The notes below the pieces were generated by a model. The model was not told the origin of the DNA and ran no database searches. It was given only the letters and a program-made list of their open reading frames with translations. Positions 1 to 13,127 of a stretch of 64,000 bases of DNA are shown here, one piece after another. Origin of the DNA: Antennarius striatus (lineage: Eukaryota > Chordata > Actinopteri > Lophiiformes > Antennariidae); NCBI RefSeq assembly GCF_040054535.1, contig NC_090792.1:4451001-4515000 (forward strand), given 5' to 3'. The first letter of the stretch is position 1. Each line of letters starts with the position of its first letter. The translations under genes and the position numbers were made by a program.

Positions 1-152
1 GGGCCTGTCCTGAGACAGAAACTTGACCTTACTCCAGATTTACTCTTGAACAACCTCCATACCATGCGGTACCTCAGAAAATGCAGAACAGGCTGTAGCA
101 GTTGGTATGGTCTTTACACATGTTCAAATTCAACTTGAAATTCAACAAGGCA

Positions 153-356
153 GTCAGAGACGGCAACATCCCGCGACATACCCTGACCTACTTTTAGGGT
201 CGGTCAGGGTACCCTGAAAGTAGTACCTGACTAGTGCATAGACCTATGCGTATGGAGAAGGCCAGTGTGAGTAAGATCATAGATCAAAGCTAGTATTTTG
301 ATCTATGGTCTTACTCATACTGACCTTTTCCCTTGTCTTTCTGTCCTATCCCTGGA

Positions 357-429
<73 letters not shown>

Positions 430-645
430 AATTTGATCGTGATCTACCTTTTTCAAGGTCAAAGTCATCATCTCACTTTCATCCCCTTTGCCGCCTGAGT
501 AATGTGGTTTTTTATTTTATCATTCTATCTGCAATGGTTGCGAAGATATTTGGTGGACAAACGAACGGACAAATGAATGAACGGACAGACAAACACGAAC
601 ACTGACAATTACAATACATCACCGCTTTGAAGCGGGATGTAACTT
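153..645 (-). repeat. Dispersed repeat M1, copy 1 (near full length)
   Basis: One end carries GGCAGTCAGAGA followed by CAACATCCCGCGACA. The other end carries a small stem-loop, CCGCTT-TG-AAGCGG, followed by GATGTAA. The same two ends and the same interior recur at 10242, 14830, 24505 and 33468. The interior holds AAGATCATAGATCAAAGC, its inverted partner, and a TCAAGGTCA motif. A TAGA microsatellite has expanded inside this copy. No coding capacity was seen, so it is a non-autonomous element of undetermined class. Confidence 0.7.
357..429. repeat. (TAGA)n microsatellite
   Basis: About 18 uninterrupted tetranucleotide units lie inside M1 copy 1. There are no spacers of unique sequence, so it is not a CRISPR. 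Confidence 0.97.
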
Positions 646-1376
646 TTATTAGTCCCCAAGGGGCAATTGAAAGCACCTAAAGCAGGATAGATGTAAAAGT
701 GCAAATGTACAGCGTAAACATAAACAATAAACATGCAATAAAGAATAATAAACATAAATAATACAAATAATAACAGAAATGTAAATAAAATACAATGTTT
801 ATGTTAAATAATAATTCAAATTTTTATTTTGCAATATCTGTATTCAAACCATCATTGTTCAGTTCCGTTGAATTGCTCAGATTAGATTTTGTCCTCTAAA
901 TAAAGCAAACTCATAGTACTCAAATTGAAATCAATGCACTGGTAGTGTTTGGATGTACAAAATTTTGCCCTAAAAGATGGCTAGAATTGCTCACAAACAG
1001 AATGTGATGATTGACATGTTTGCCATCATCTCTGTCAATGGAGGACCATGAATGAGAATAGCAGTTGGAGTTCTGTTCATACAGTCCTAAGAAACAAACA
1101 AAGAAAAGCAGCTCTATCAACTTAATAGAGTCTTACGTTTATAGAAGAAAAATTGTTTGTCTCTTGTTTCATTGTAATCATTCCAAATTATAATATAGCG
1201 AGGTTTAACCAATTTACGACAAAATTAAATATCCCAACCGTGGCTGTAAATGAAAAGCGATGAAATGTTGTACAGACATTCACTGTCCAATAAGGATAAA
1301 CCATTCAATGTAACATGTTGTAGACATTTTCTTGTTCATAATGACTTGGAATAAGGTGTTTCAGCATTTGATACCC
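646..1376. other. AT-rich stretch, no gene seen
   Basis: No exon with plausible splice sites or protein resemblance was found. The motif at 650-665 (TTAGTCCCCAAGGGG) resembles the tail of the SINE-A family. Confidence 0.6.
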
Positions 1377-1625
1377 GGTAGCACAGTGGCACAGTGGGTA
1401 GCGGTGTTACCTCACATCAAGATAGGATTATTTTCTGTGTGAAGTTTGTATTTTCTTCCTGTCTCTTTCTGGGTTCTTCAGCTTCTTCCCACCTACAAAA
1501 ATAATAACTAGGGTAAAATTGTGCTATTTGATGAGCTGGAGTCTCATCTGGGGTGTACCGTACCTCTCGCCCGTAGTCAAGGACAGGCTCCAGTATAGCC
1601 TGTGACCCATATGTCTGATAAGCCG
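1377..1625 (+). repeat. tRNA-derived SINE-B, degenerate copy
   Basis: It starts GGTAGCACAGTGGCACAGTGG, matching the head of the complete copy at 37420. The region corresponding to '...GTTTGTATTTTCTTCCTG' follows. It is internally diverged and truncated. Confidence 0.7.
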
Positions 1626-1663
1626 TTGAAAACAACATTATTTTGGTTATCTCTTTCTTCAAG

Positions 1664-2096
1664 AAGATTAAATTAAAGATTAAATCTACTTTATTCGTCC
1701 ACACGTGGGGAAATTATCTTTACACTCTTCACTCTTTTTGCATGTTGTTACAGTCTTTTGTTAGTCATGCATAGACACATCGTTTTTGAATACAGGCCCC
1801 TGAACACAACACACTGGGGGCCTGTAGGCATGCAATTAGTAACACATCACACAAACAGTAGGGGGAGGCAGAGTGACGGGTCGCGCACAGGGGGTCGCGC
1901 CCCAAACGAGCAGCTTGTGGGGGGGACGGCGCCTTGCTCAAGGGCACCTCGGCAGTGGCTGGGAGGTGAGCTGACGTCTCCCACCATCAGCTCACACTCT
2001 GAGGGATGTCCTGGCGGGAGCGGGATTTGAACCACTGATGGCTGGGCGATCCGTCTTCAAGACATCTGCTCTACCGCTGAGCCACTGCCGCCCAAG
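1664..2096 (-). repeat. tRNA-derived SINE-A, near full-length copy
   Basis: Read on the minus strand it begins GGGCGGCAGTGGCTCAGCGG (A-box-like) and has a B-box-like GGTTCAAATCC about 60 bp later. The body is shared with the copies at 28371 and 34076. The tail runs through AATTTCCCCACGTG to AATAAAGTAGATTTAATC. Open frames seen over it are non-genic. Confidence 0.8.
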
Positions 2097-3265
2097 ATGG
2101 GTGTCTTCTTGGAGAAAGAGACAACATCTGTCACGTGCTGGTTAATTCTCCACATGTTTCATCAAATGTTTTGGTTTTTGAAATCACTGCCAAATTTATG
2201 AGCATCGCAAACACAAGATATGACTCCAACGCAAGTCCTTCAAAGACAAATGGTATATTTGTCTTATCCTCAAGAGTGACTGTGAAGGATGACACACTTA
2301 AAATGTGCCAACAAAATTCAGGTTTGAAAGATAAATCACTTTAATGTTGTCACAATGAGATGGTTAAAGTTTTGTTTTAGGTAAAAATAATGAACACTAT
2401 TCTCGTCCCTAACTGGATCCATTATTTTATCAGTCGATTTATCCACACTGATTTCCCCATTCTGTAACAACATCCTACATCCGACTGAAGTTCTGGCTTC
2501 ACTAGCGCTAACTCTAAATTCAAATTATACAAATATAAGTGAATCAGGTCTTAGTCCACAACTTACACATTTGAATTTTCCAAAACAACAGATTTTAATT
2601 TAGTTTTTTAAGGTAAATGGTCCATTATCAAATGCAGTGAAGGTGGCTGTTGGCTCCTGGTCCTGACCATTTGTGAGAGAATGATGATCACCACAAATCA
2701 TCAGCAACTATTTCCAGGGACTGGTCTGAAGTTTCAATTTGGTGTGTTATATTTTGTTGCCGGTGTAACTGATGTTTTCTCATGATTTTGTCAGTTATAT
2801 CAGGTATAATTTGCATGAAAATGGGAGATTATTTCCAGTAATCCTGCTCTGTGCACACATGCACAACATGGCTCTTGATGGTAATCAGCCATGGCTGTGG
2901 ACCAATTTTATCTGGCATCAGATGAATTCAAACCCTCAGTAAATGTTCAATGTCCAAGGGAAATCTCAAAGTCTGTCACTTGCCTCTACCTGTGGAATTG
3001 TCTGTTGCTGCCTCCCCTTATCTGCTTGAGGACCTCAGCTCTGGGTTTGACAGTAGTTGTTGTCTCACATAGTGAGTTCACATGGATAGCCGTTTTCTGG
3101 CAGTTCCTGCCACCTGAGCATGCCAGTTCTTTTCTCATCCATTGGCACACGGTGTGAGAGGGTGAATGGAAGCATGGTATCTGTAACTAATACAGTCCAC
3201 TGCTGTGGGATTTTCTGACATCTCAGACTGGGCTCTATGTTTGAAATGTTGTGGATCAACAACAC
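2097..3265. other. No gene seen
   Basis: Only short accidental open frames occur, without splice signals or recognisable protein motifs. Confidence 0.6.
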
Positions 3266-3267
3266 TT

Positions 3268-3440
3268 TAGACCTGTTTCAGGGTAATTGGCCATTCCAAA
3301 TTATCCGTAGGAGTGAGTGACTTTGTGTGTGTTTGCATGTGTCTGTGTAGCTCCACGGTGCACTGGTGTAGCGCCTGAAGTTTGTAGCGCCTGAAGTTAT
3401 ACAAATGACTGAATGATGGGGCAAATGAATGAATGATATT
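3268..3440 (+). repeat. SINE-B 3' body fragment
   Basis: It contains 'GGTAATTGGCCATTCCAAATT', a GTGTGTGTTTGCATGTGTCTGTGTAGCTCC segment and 'GTGCACTGGTGTAGCGCC'. These match the 3' half of the complete SINE-B at 37575-37700. Confidence 0.65.
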
Positions 3441-4824
<1,384 letters not shown>

Positions 4825-4903
4825 ATTTTTGTTCTGTGACGTTATTGTTTGACGTTCTTCTGTGCACTCCTTCAGAAGTTGTTTTTTTTTTTTCCAATTT
4901 GAG

Positions 4904-5420
4904 CAGTGGTGGGCTGTCAGGACCAGCAAGGCCTTCTCTGCTGGCCTGACATAACCAGAACTCATGATGATATTTATGATAAAAGTTAGTTATATTTTAA
5001 TGCATTTTCCTTAAATAAATATATTTAAATATATGCATAATTATATACATATATACATTGGAATATAATATAACATAGCCCGACACTGGGTCAGTGTTCT
5101 ATCTTTGGGTTAGAGAGGTTTTGTCCAATCAGAATTCAGCTAGTTTGTGTTGTGTTGCAACCTATGGATGTGTGTTAGTGTATTTCTGAATTTTGTTTGT
5201 TTGTGGTGTCATAAATGAAGGTCATTTCAGTCAGTTGTCTTAGTTGTGTGACGTCTATAGAAGGTGTGGTTGTGGGGTTCTTCTGTGCCAGTGACAATAA
5301 AAGGAGTAGGGCTCCCAACCTCCTCCACCGTCGAACAAATGTCTTCCACCGAGATCTCTCGTCAGATCTCTCCCTCATCCCCAAAACTGACCAAAAAACC
5401 CCAAATGTAACTGTGATTAA
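4904..5420 (+). mobile_element. hAT-like DNA transposon fragment
   Basis: The left end CAGTGGTGGGCTGTCAGGAC followed by CAGCAAGGCCTTCTCTG matches the terminal sequence I associate with fish hAT non-autonomous elements. No transposase coding is visible. The right boundary is uncertain. Confidence 0.5.
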
Positions 5421-7119
5421 TCTATATTTTAAACTGAAAAGGGTTTGGTTTTTTGTTTTTTTTTAAAAAGCGATCAAAACAGAATGACAATTGTGAAAAG
5501 ATGCCACACTCTCATCAAGGTGCCTCACATTCTCCCAGCATGAACTGTGAAATAAAGAAATTAACTTCATACTGAATATGAGGCTTCATAGTGGAAAATA
5601 AACTTGAGTATAAGATAAAAACATGATACACAAGAACAACACTCCTAGGAACACAGATGCTGAGTGTGTGGAGTCCTCAGCTTGCCTATTCATAGGTTGC
5701 CCCTGTGAGTCAAGTGTGATGTTAAAAGGAAGTGAAGTGTCTATTATTTCAAGTTAATCCACAAGTTAAGACATAGTCCACAGTTCTACACCATTTTATC
5801 ATAATGTTACTAATGAAACATTACAGCACGACTGCTTGGTTTTTTCTTTACCTTATTTTCAACCAAACTCACCCTAGTTGATATTACAATTGCAATTTTG
5901 CCGGTATCATAGTAAATGTGAATAAATAATGTTGTTCTGGTTTTATGTTTTGTACATGCACATAGTCAGTGATTGATGCAGCAAATTCTGTAAGGTTTTA
6001 GGTTCAGACTTTTCTAGGGTTTAACATGAAATGAGAATGTAACCTGAAATATTCAGGTTGCAAAAGTATTCATCCCCCTAATTAAATCACACATGAGTCC
6101 ATCATGTCATCAAAAAAGGAGTGAAGCATCATGCAGTTCAGACACTTTTTTAAATCAAGCTGTGCCTCCAATCGGTACACCTCAGCAAGAACCTAAATGG
6201 TAAGAGAGATCAATCTAAGAGTCTAAGAGCAAAAACTTCTTTAAAACATTCAGTGGCTGCAATAACAGAAAGAGTGCCTGAAACACATTTTCTGAAGCTG
6301 TGGCCTGTGGATCATGATGGCAGGAAAGAAACTATTACTTTTTCAAAAAGCAATGTGGGGGGAACTCATCAAAGATCTGTGCCAAACAGCCTAAGGTCAG
6401 AAAATAATTACGTTAAAGTTTTTGACTTTGACAAACTTTTCAGCACACAATAAAAACAGGACATCACCATTTAAAATCTGCTTATTAAGAGAGATGTTAC
6501 TGAATGTCTGCAGAGACACACTGTATATGACAGCTGCCTTAAATAGTTTTATGGTTCAATTGTTTCCTTGTTAGTTCTTTTAAAAAAACAAAAATCAGTA
6601 GGTGGACACCAGATACGCAAAAAAAAAAAATGTGGGCGCTCTTGATTTGTGTGTAACACCAAACAGTGCAATGCTTTAGTTTGTGCTTTGTGGTCATGTG
6701 CTGTGGGTTGTCAAGGCTATTGGCTGTGTACAAAATCAGAATTTTTCTAAAAACACTCAGTACAGGACACATTATGAGGACTAACTAAACTTGCCCCATT
6801 ATCTTTTCTAATTTTAAACTTTTATCTAACAGAATACACTTCAGTATATTTAGTAAATTATATTTTTCTCTTGTGTTTAGTAGCTTATTTGATATCAAGG
6901 TCATTCATAGGGAAAGACAGACAGAGACAAAATACAAAATGTAGGGATGTCTAACAAAGAAGTAGTGGAATAACAAGGCCAATCAAATGAGATAGAAAGA
7001 CAAGAAGTGAAAAGCAAATTATGACAGGTGAGGTCTGAAACCGTCAAACTAGGACAGGAAACAATGAACCAAGCCAGAGCCATGGCAAGGGTCGTACTCC
7101 AGATGAGTGTTAATGTCTG
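5421..7119. other. No gene seen; possible decayed DNA-element end
   Basis: The segment at 6057-6250 (GGTTGCAAAAGTATTCATCCC and what follows) resembles subterminal sequence of decayed Tc1-type elements, but no partner end or transposase was found. The rest has no recognised content. Confidence 0.4.
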
Positions 7120-7265
7120 TGACATGTTTCCAGAGATATGATGTTGTGGTGCTCCGCAGTGCACTGGCATCGTGCCCAGAGTTTCCCCCACCTCACGCCC
7201 TAAGCGCAGCTGGGATAAGCTTCAGCTACCCATGATCCGCGACAGCGGATGAAACTGTCAGTAAA
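7120..7265 (+). repeat. SINE-B 3' fragment
   Basis: 'CTCCGCAGTGCACTGGCATC', then GTGCCCAGAGTTTCCCCCAC and CTCACGCCCTAAGCGCAGC, match the 3' third of the complete SINE-B at 37650-37735. Confidence 0.75.
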
Positions 7266-7548
7266 CCTTTTTGGTATGACAGCTCATGCATGGACAAATA
7301 ATGTTTAAAATGAGCAAGGTAGTCTAAACTGTGGCTGCAGTTACCCATTCTCTTAATTTGGTGCCGACAATTAGTTCATGCCTCTTTACCACCTATCAGC
7401 TTTGTTTTGGTTTTGCAACTTACAGCAATATGTTTGCATTTCTCTCATTTTTTCATCAATCCAGTTTCCAGCTAACAAGACACCAGTTTGTTGGACAATA
7501 AAACTAGTGTTCCCAGTATTACCAGTGCAAACAGCAGACACACACATG

Positions 7549-7551
<3 letters not shown>

Positions 7552-7590
<39 letters not shown>
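7552..7590. repeat. (CA)n microsatellite
   Basis: About 19 CA units adjoin the end of a SINE-A fragment. Confidence 0.95.
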
Positions 7591-7591
<1 letters not shown>

Positions 7592-7776
7592 GGGGCCTGT
7601 GAGCATGCAAATAGGGAGCGGATGATGAAAGAGTGGCAGGCAGCCACATAGTGCTCAACAAGAAACTAGTGGGGGTGGGGGTGGGCTTGCATTGCTCAAG
7701 GCCACCTCGACAGTGCTCAAGATGTGAACTGACACCTCTCCAGCTACCAGTTCACACTCCATACTCCCCATTTACT
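7591..7776 (-). repeat. SINE-A fragment
   Basis: It shares GGGGCCTGTGAGCATGCAA, the 'TTGCTCAAGG-CACCTCG-CAGTG' block and the 'TGAACTGACACCTC...' block with the minus-strand SINE-A copies. The tRNA-like head has been lost, and the next element starts directly at 7777. Confidence 0.7.
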
Positions 7777-8235
7777 CAGGCCCCGTCTACACGATGCCGG
7801 AACTTTTTGAAAACGCAACTTTTTTGTTGCGTTTACGCCTTCCGTCCACACGACAACGCAGATATCCAGAACGAAAACGCAACTTTTTAAAAACGCTGGC
7901 CTAGGTGGATTTTTTTTTAAATGCTGGGTCTGCGTTGTCGTGTGGACGGTGTATTCGCAACTTTTAAAAAACGCTGATGTCCTGCCTGCGACGAAAACCT
8001 CTGTGACGTCATATTTATGGGCCGTGTGTTGTGACAACAAAACACGGAGGATTCCTATTGGACAAAATTTGACTCAATACTGACTCCCACATGGTTTGGC
8101 ATGCTTATAGCCATCTTCGAAAACACACTGATGCGTTTACGTGTGGACGGATATTTTTTTTGAAAACGCTGTCGTGTGGACGCGAATCGTTTTGGATGCG
8201 TTTTCAAAAAGTTGCATTTTCAAAAAAATCTGTCA
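7777..8235. mobile_element. Non-autonomous hAT-like MITE (right end truncated)
   Basis: It begins CAGGCCCCGTCTACACGATG and contains many repeats of 'CGTCCACACG' and 'AAAACGCAACTTTTT' in both orientations, giving strong self-complementarity. The expected terminal GGGGCCTG is missing on the right. Confidence 0.6.
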
Positions 8236-8956
8236 TACATGTCAAGTATTCAGTCATGATTCTGTCTCGATTTAAATGCAAACTACTGAATGTGTGGTGA
8301 AAATCTACACAGCAAAAAGAAGGAATGTCATTGGGGGATTGATTTTTACATTGGCAATACAATTGGCAATTGCTCTTCATACATCACAACTGTCATTAGT
8401 TCCTTTTCTGAAATTTGAACCAAACTTTCAGAGGTTAAACTTTTTAAAGTGTAAAGCTTACTGGCCTAGGAATCGAAACTTCAAAGTTGGATTCAGCAGC
8501 AGAGTTCGTCTGTGTCAGGACAAAGATTTAGAGGGTTTACTGGGTGGAAATTGATCACAATAAGAAATAGGAAACATGAGATGTGGGGATGCAAGAAAAC
8601 ACTATGCACTGGACCTTTAGATAAGGCTGCAGGGCAATAAATAATCTGTATCTGAGCAACATATACATTTCTTTCAATTTTAAAGGCATGTTACTGTATT
8701 GGTCATTATAGGCATTTGGTCAAAATTGTAACTTAAAAAAATATTTTCAGCCATCTTAGCCACATCATGGCAATGTTTGTTAAATAAGTAAAATAAGTAT
8801 TGAACACCATTTTTCTCAGTAACTATATTTCTCAAGAGGCTACATGAAATTTTCACCAGATTTTGGTGATATCTTGTGCACCCCACACATGCTAAGAAAT
8901 CAAACCTTAGATGTGCTTCAAGTTATTTTTTATAATATGGAATGACAGGGGGAAAA
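8236..8956. other. No gene seen
   Basis: No supported exon, RNA gene or element was found. Confidence 0.6.
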
Positions 8957-9345
8957 GTCAATCAATCAATCAATCAATCAATCGATGAACCTTTATTTAT
9001 ATAGCACTTAATCACATCAGCAGACGTTTCAAAATCCTTAACAGACAGAGAAACCCAACAGAACCTTCCAGAGCAAGCATAGGCGACAGAAGTGGGGAAA
9101 AACTCCCTCACTGAGGAAGAAACTCCGGGCAGGACCCGGTCATCCACCTTTACTGGTTGGGCGGAAATAGGAAATACATTAGGGATAGAGACAGGGCAAG
9201 GAAAAGAGACAGACAGAGAAAGACTGGCAGATAGGCCAATAGAATTGCAGTCATAGTTGAGCTCTAGCTGCTGAAGTGGGGGCAGGACTGTCAGGCCTTT
9301 GGATTCCCTGTCTTCCATACTTGTTCCCCATCTGTTGAGTAGAAG
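8957..9345. repeat. Dispersed repeat with (TCAA)n edge
   Basis: A (TCAA)n run is followed by GAACCTTTATTTATATAGCAC and then by blocks such as 'AAAAACTCCCTCACTGAGGAAG' and 'GGGCAGGACCCGG'. Similar arrangements recur widely in fish genomes from memory. The element class is not resolved. Confidence 0.5.
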
Positions 9346-9639
9346 CATCTAGACAGCAGCAGTATCTCGCAAAAAAATTGAATGCGTGAATAAATGAACG
9401 TGCAAAAAGGCACAGACAGCCAACACAGTAGCTAAAACCAATCAGTAGTTGGAAAGCCTTTCTGCCCCTTGTCAATGTAAATAATATTCAGTGAGCACTG
9501 ATAGAGTTGTAATAGACTCCAGCAGTGCTCACTGGAAATATTGTTTAACCAGAAACTGACCATGACCATTTGTTCCTCACAAGATTTCTAATAGGGATAA
9601 ATAAGAATGAAGGTCTACTTGTGGGGAGCTTCAGATCTT
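9346..9639. other. No gene seen
   Basis: No feature was recognised in this short gap. Confidence 0.5.
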
Positions 9640-10235
9640 CCTCAAATTAGCAGGTGCAGTTGTTCAAAAAAACCCAAAAACAATAAGTATGACTTGTATG
9701 CATGACCATTGTGCAAGAGTCCAATGCTGAAGAAAAAAGATTTTGAAGCAGGTTTAAAGTTTTCTGCACAACCTTTAGACAAGCCTGTGAAATACTGAGA
9801 TAGTATAGTGTGGTCGGATGGGACTCTTTGAAATCCATAAAGCAAACCATGTTTGGAGGTCAGGTGGCACTGCACATCACCCCAAAACACCATACTAATA
9901 GTTAAGTTTGAAGTCAGGAGCATCAGGGTGTGGGGCTGCTTATCTGCATACAGCACCAGAAAACTTCATATATTGAAGGAATGATGAATGGAAAAATGTA
10001 CCGCGACATTTGATAAAAATGATGAAGGAGATGAAGATGAATTGAAGGTGGACATTTCAGCAAGACAATGATTCTAATTATAGCCAATGAAACTTCACTG
10101 GGGTTCAAGGAAAGAAAGTAACGTTGCTAGAATGACCCAGCTATCATCCGACCTGAATCCAGTAGAACATCTATGGAGAGAACTGAGGATCAGAGTTCAC
10201 AGAAGAGGCCCACAGAACAAAAATAAACAAATAAA
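9640..10235 (+). pseudogene. Tc1/mariner-like transposase relic
   Basis: The conceptual plus-strand reading is full of stops and shifts but keeps the order of a Tc1-type DDE transposase. A 'VWRSGGTAHHPK'-like segment lies near 9850-9890, a Gly/Trp-Gly-Cys segment follows, and the signature DLNPVEHLWREL lies near 10150-10185. That signature holds the 'PDLNPIE' motif that carries the last catalytic acidic residue. The gene is dead. Terminal inverted repeats were not located. Confidence 0.7.
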
Positions 10236-10241
10236 GACAAT

Positions 10242-10640
10242 GCAGTCAGAGACTGCAACATCCCGCGACACCCCTGAATTCAAAATTTCTCCCTGACCTA
10301 CACATTTTTGTGCCTCTGGCTTCCTGAAAATCTTACTTTTTGTTTAGTGATTATATCTCATCAGGTCTTCGAGAAGTGTACCTAAAAAGGTAAACAAGTG
10401 AAAATTTGACCTTGACCTTGAAAAACTAGGTCAAGGTCAAACTTTATTACACATATCTTAACCTATGGACATCAAAGGTTTGGGGGTTTTTTTTCATATG
10501 TGGGTTGCATGGGATGTTACCATCTGGTGAAAATTCCACATCAATAGCACCTTCAGACATATACTTACGGAGAAAAATAGTGATGTGTTCAATACTTATT
10601 TTACAAAGTGTGTATCTTGTTCTTCTCAAATATTACCACC
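10242..10640 (-). repeat. Dispersed repeat M1, copy 2 (one end missing)
   Basis: It has the same end as copy 1: GCAGTCAGAGACTGCAACAT then CCCGCGACACCCCTGAATTC. At 10408-10440 are two divergent double half-sites, TGACCTTGACCTTGA and AGGTCAAGGTCA. The stem-loop end is absent. Confidence 0.7.
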
Positions 10641-12134
10641 ATATGGTGAATTGAGCCACTAAACCAATTAGCTCCCTTCACCATTCCAATCACTCATGGT
10701 GATTATGCACTTTGAGACTCTCCCCTCTTGCCATCATTTGAGACTGAAACAATAGTGCATTCCTTCAAACAGCTGAAAACAAAACTGATTTGTTGTGTAG
10801 ATACTGAGAGTTAAGCAGCCTCTAAAGCCCAGGGGATGTTCAAGTCAACAGCAACAGTCTAACTGTACATAAACAGCAGCTGTGATGTGAAGTTCTGAGT
10901 TCTTCCTGTAGCTCCTGGGGGGCACTGCTGCTTCAGCATGAAATGCTATCCTTTTTCTGGTCCTCAAAATTGCTATTTTATAAAACATAGCCAAACTAAA
11001 TAGGAGGAAAGGAACATCGAGATGCATTATGCAGACAATGGGTTTAGTTATCATGGAAATTGTATTCATGTTTTCACTGCTTTCTCTCCTTACCTAGTAA
11101 ATCCAGAGATTGATCAATAATGAAAACCGTAAAAAGCATAATGGCTGCTAATGTGAACCAGTGGGTTGCAGTCAGTGAATGTATGCAGTGTTTTGCAGAA
11201 ACGTCAGCATTGATTGTTGTCCTCGGCTGACTGTGGGACTGATTCTTTGTTAAAGGCTGCAGCCTCACGCAGGAGCTGTAGGAGGAAGTCTTTCTTTACA
11301 CTGATGCATGAGTCCTGCAGCCGCTTCATACAGGATCTCGTGTTAACTAATGTTCTGTCTTCTATCTACAGTGGTCAGCTGTTCCCAGCTTTCTACAGTG
11401 GAATCATTCATAAAGCTGTCTATAGGGAGCTTCGTGTGCATCAGAATTATTAGGTCTTATGTTTAAGCATCGGACAGTTTTTATGTTTTATTTGACAAAA
11501 CTAATGAACGTGCACGTCAATCATGCTGGCTGTGTGCTTATTAATTAAAATTTGTGTAGTAGGAGGGGTGGCTGTCACACACACTCATAAAACACACATA
11601 TACAGACACAGCTTGTGGGATAGTGTCATTTTTAACTAACAGTTTAAAAATTTGCTGTTTGTTTTACAGATAGACCCCAATTCTAGGGTTTTTGCTCATT
11701 ACATTGCCCCCTTTACAATGTGTGTAAAGTTCATGATTATTTTAAGAAGGGGAGGGTCATGCATATTCCTATTACTCCAGAAGAGGAAGACTACGTTGAC
11801 TGAACTAAAAAAAAAATACCCAAAGTAACACCCCAGTTTCTCCAGTCACCTGTTAAGTACAACAACTAGGTAAAAACTAAACTAATGTCATGACATTTCA
11901 TTCCTAATAAGTAAATGATAACATGTTTGGAAGCCGAATTGTTTGAAAACCTGTTGCACATCAGCATGTGCAACATTTTTAATTTGAACTCTTTGAACAA
12001 CAATAATAATAATACGTACAGCACTCTCTTTTTTTAATTAATGATGTCAATATGACCAAAGATTCATGAAGGCTGTTTATACACAGCTTCACAGACAGTT
12101 TGAGACTACTTTATTCAATGCTGCTTCACACACT
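10641..12134. other. No gene seen
   Basis: Open frames such as the one near 11214-11453 have no splice-site support or recognisable domain. Confidence 0.55.
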
Positions 12135-12138
12135 TTAA

Positions 12139-12534
12139 AGGGGTCCTATTATGAAAATCCCACTTTTTCAGGTCTCTACTTATAGTGGTCCTCCCTAACC
12201 TGACCAACTCCTAGAATCTGGTAAACAAGCACTTCGTGCATTAATATATATTTGGAGTTTTACGAATTCATGGCCCTGATTGAAACAAAACGATCGGATT
12301 TTGTTAGAGTGGTATTTGTTACATCACAAATCTGCTCTGTGATTGGACAAAGTGATTGACGATATTGTTTGGTTGACATGCCCAAGGGCGTGGCCATCCC
12401 CGAGGGGGGAGTTTGTTCAGGCTACAGTAGCATTGTGCGGTAATGTCCTAGCTCAGATCTATACACTGAAAGTTCCTCACAAACTGTTGAACTCAGTTAG
12501 CATTTGGCTAACTAGTTAGGTCCACTTCAGTCAT

Positions 12535-12627
<93 letters not shown>

Positions 12628-13123
12628 CGCGCATGTGTGGTTCTTGATCAGTCTATGTAGCGGTGTTTGTTCCGCAAATACTGGGGAGCATGAGGAAGCA
12701 GGTCCACGCTTAGCACCGAAAAATCAACTTTATATGATGAAAAACAAGAGTGGAAAACACAAGAGGAATTAGAGCAAAATATGTAGCAGCGAAGTTAGTG
12801 AAAGTCAAAAAAGCTCCAGACTATGGCGATCGATCGATCTGATATGCAGGCGCGTTTGAGTGGCACAAGTAAACAAATGCACGTGAACGCGTGGGGGAGG
12901 GCAGTGTTGATTGGTCAGCTGAGAGGGGGGAGGGGTGGCGATAGGGAGCTAAGAGCTAGGCCCCATTAAAACAGGGTGATAGGGGGCAGAGGAGACTTTA
13001 TCAATATTCAGTCAAAGACTTTGAAGACCACAGATCACTTTGGGGCAAGACATTTCAAATACAGTGTAGTTGGACATCTGACAGCTGGATGACATTAATT
13101 AAAAAAGGCATATTATGGGACCT
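12139..13123. mobile_element. Non-autonomous piggyBac-like element
   Basis: The left end is TTAA-AGGGGTCCTATTATG and the right end is CATATTATGGGACCTTGAA. The ends are inverted repeats. A TTAA target is intact on the left and mutated on the right. It encloses a GT microsatellite and CpG-containing sequence but no transposase. Confidence 0.65.
12536..12632. repeat. (GT)n microsatellite
   Basis: About 48 units lie inside the piggyBac-like element. Confidence 0.97.
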
Positions 13124-13127
13124 TGAA

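Noticed and set aside
357..429. Regular short repeats resembling a CRISPR array (also 30047-30170)
   Set aside because: They are uninterrupted tetranucleotide microsatellites with no spacers, in a vertebrate genome.
1758..2035. Open frames of 60-90 codons on both strands
   Set aside because: They lie wholly in a SINE-A copy; the same holds for frames at 28440-28667, 34168-34353 and 37311-37783.
1760..2100. A functional tRNA gene on the minus strand
   Set aside because: The A- and B-box-like motifs belong to a SINE head; no cloverleaf with a proper anticodon stem could be drawn.
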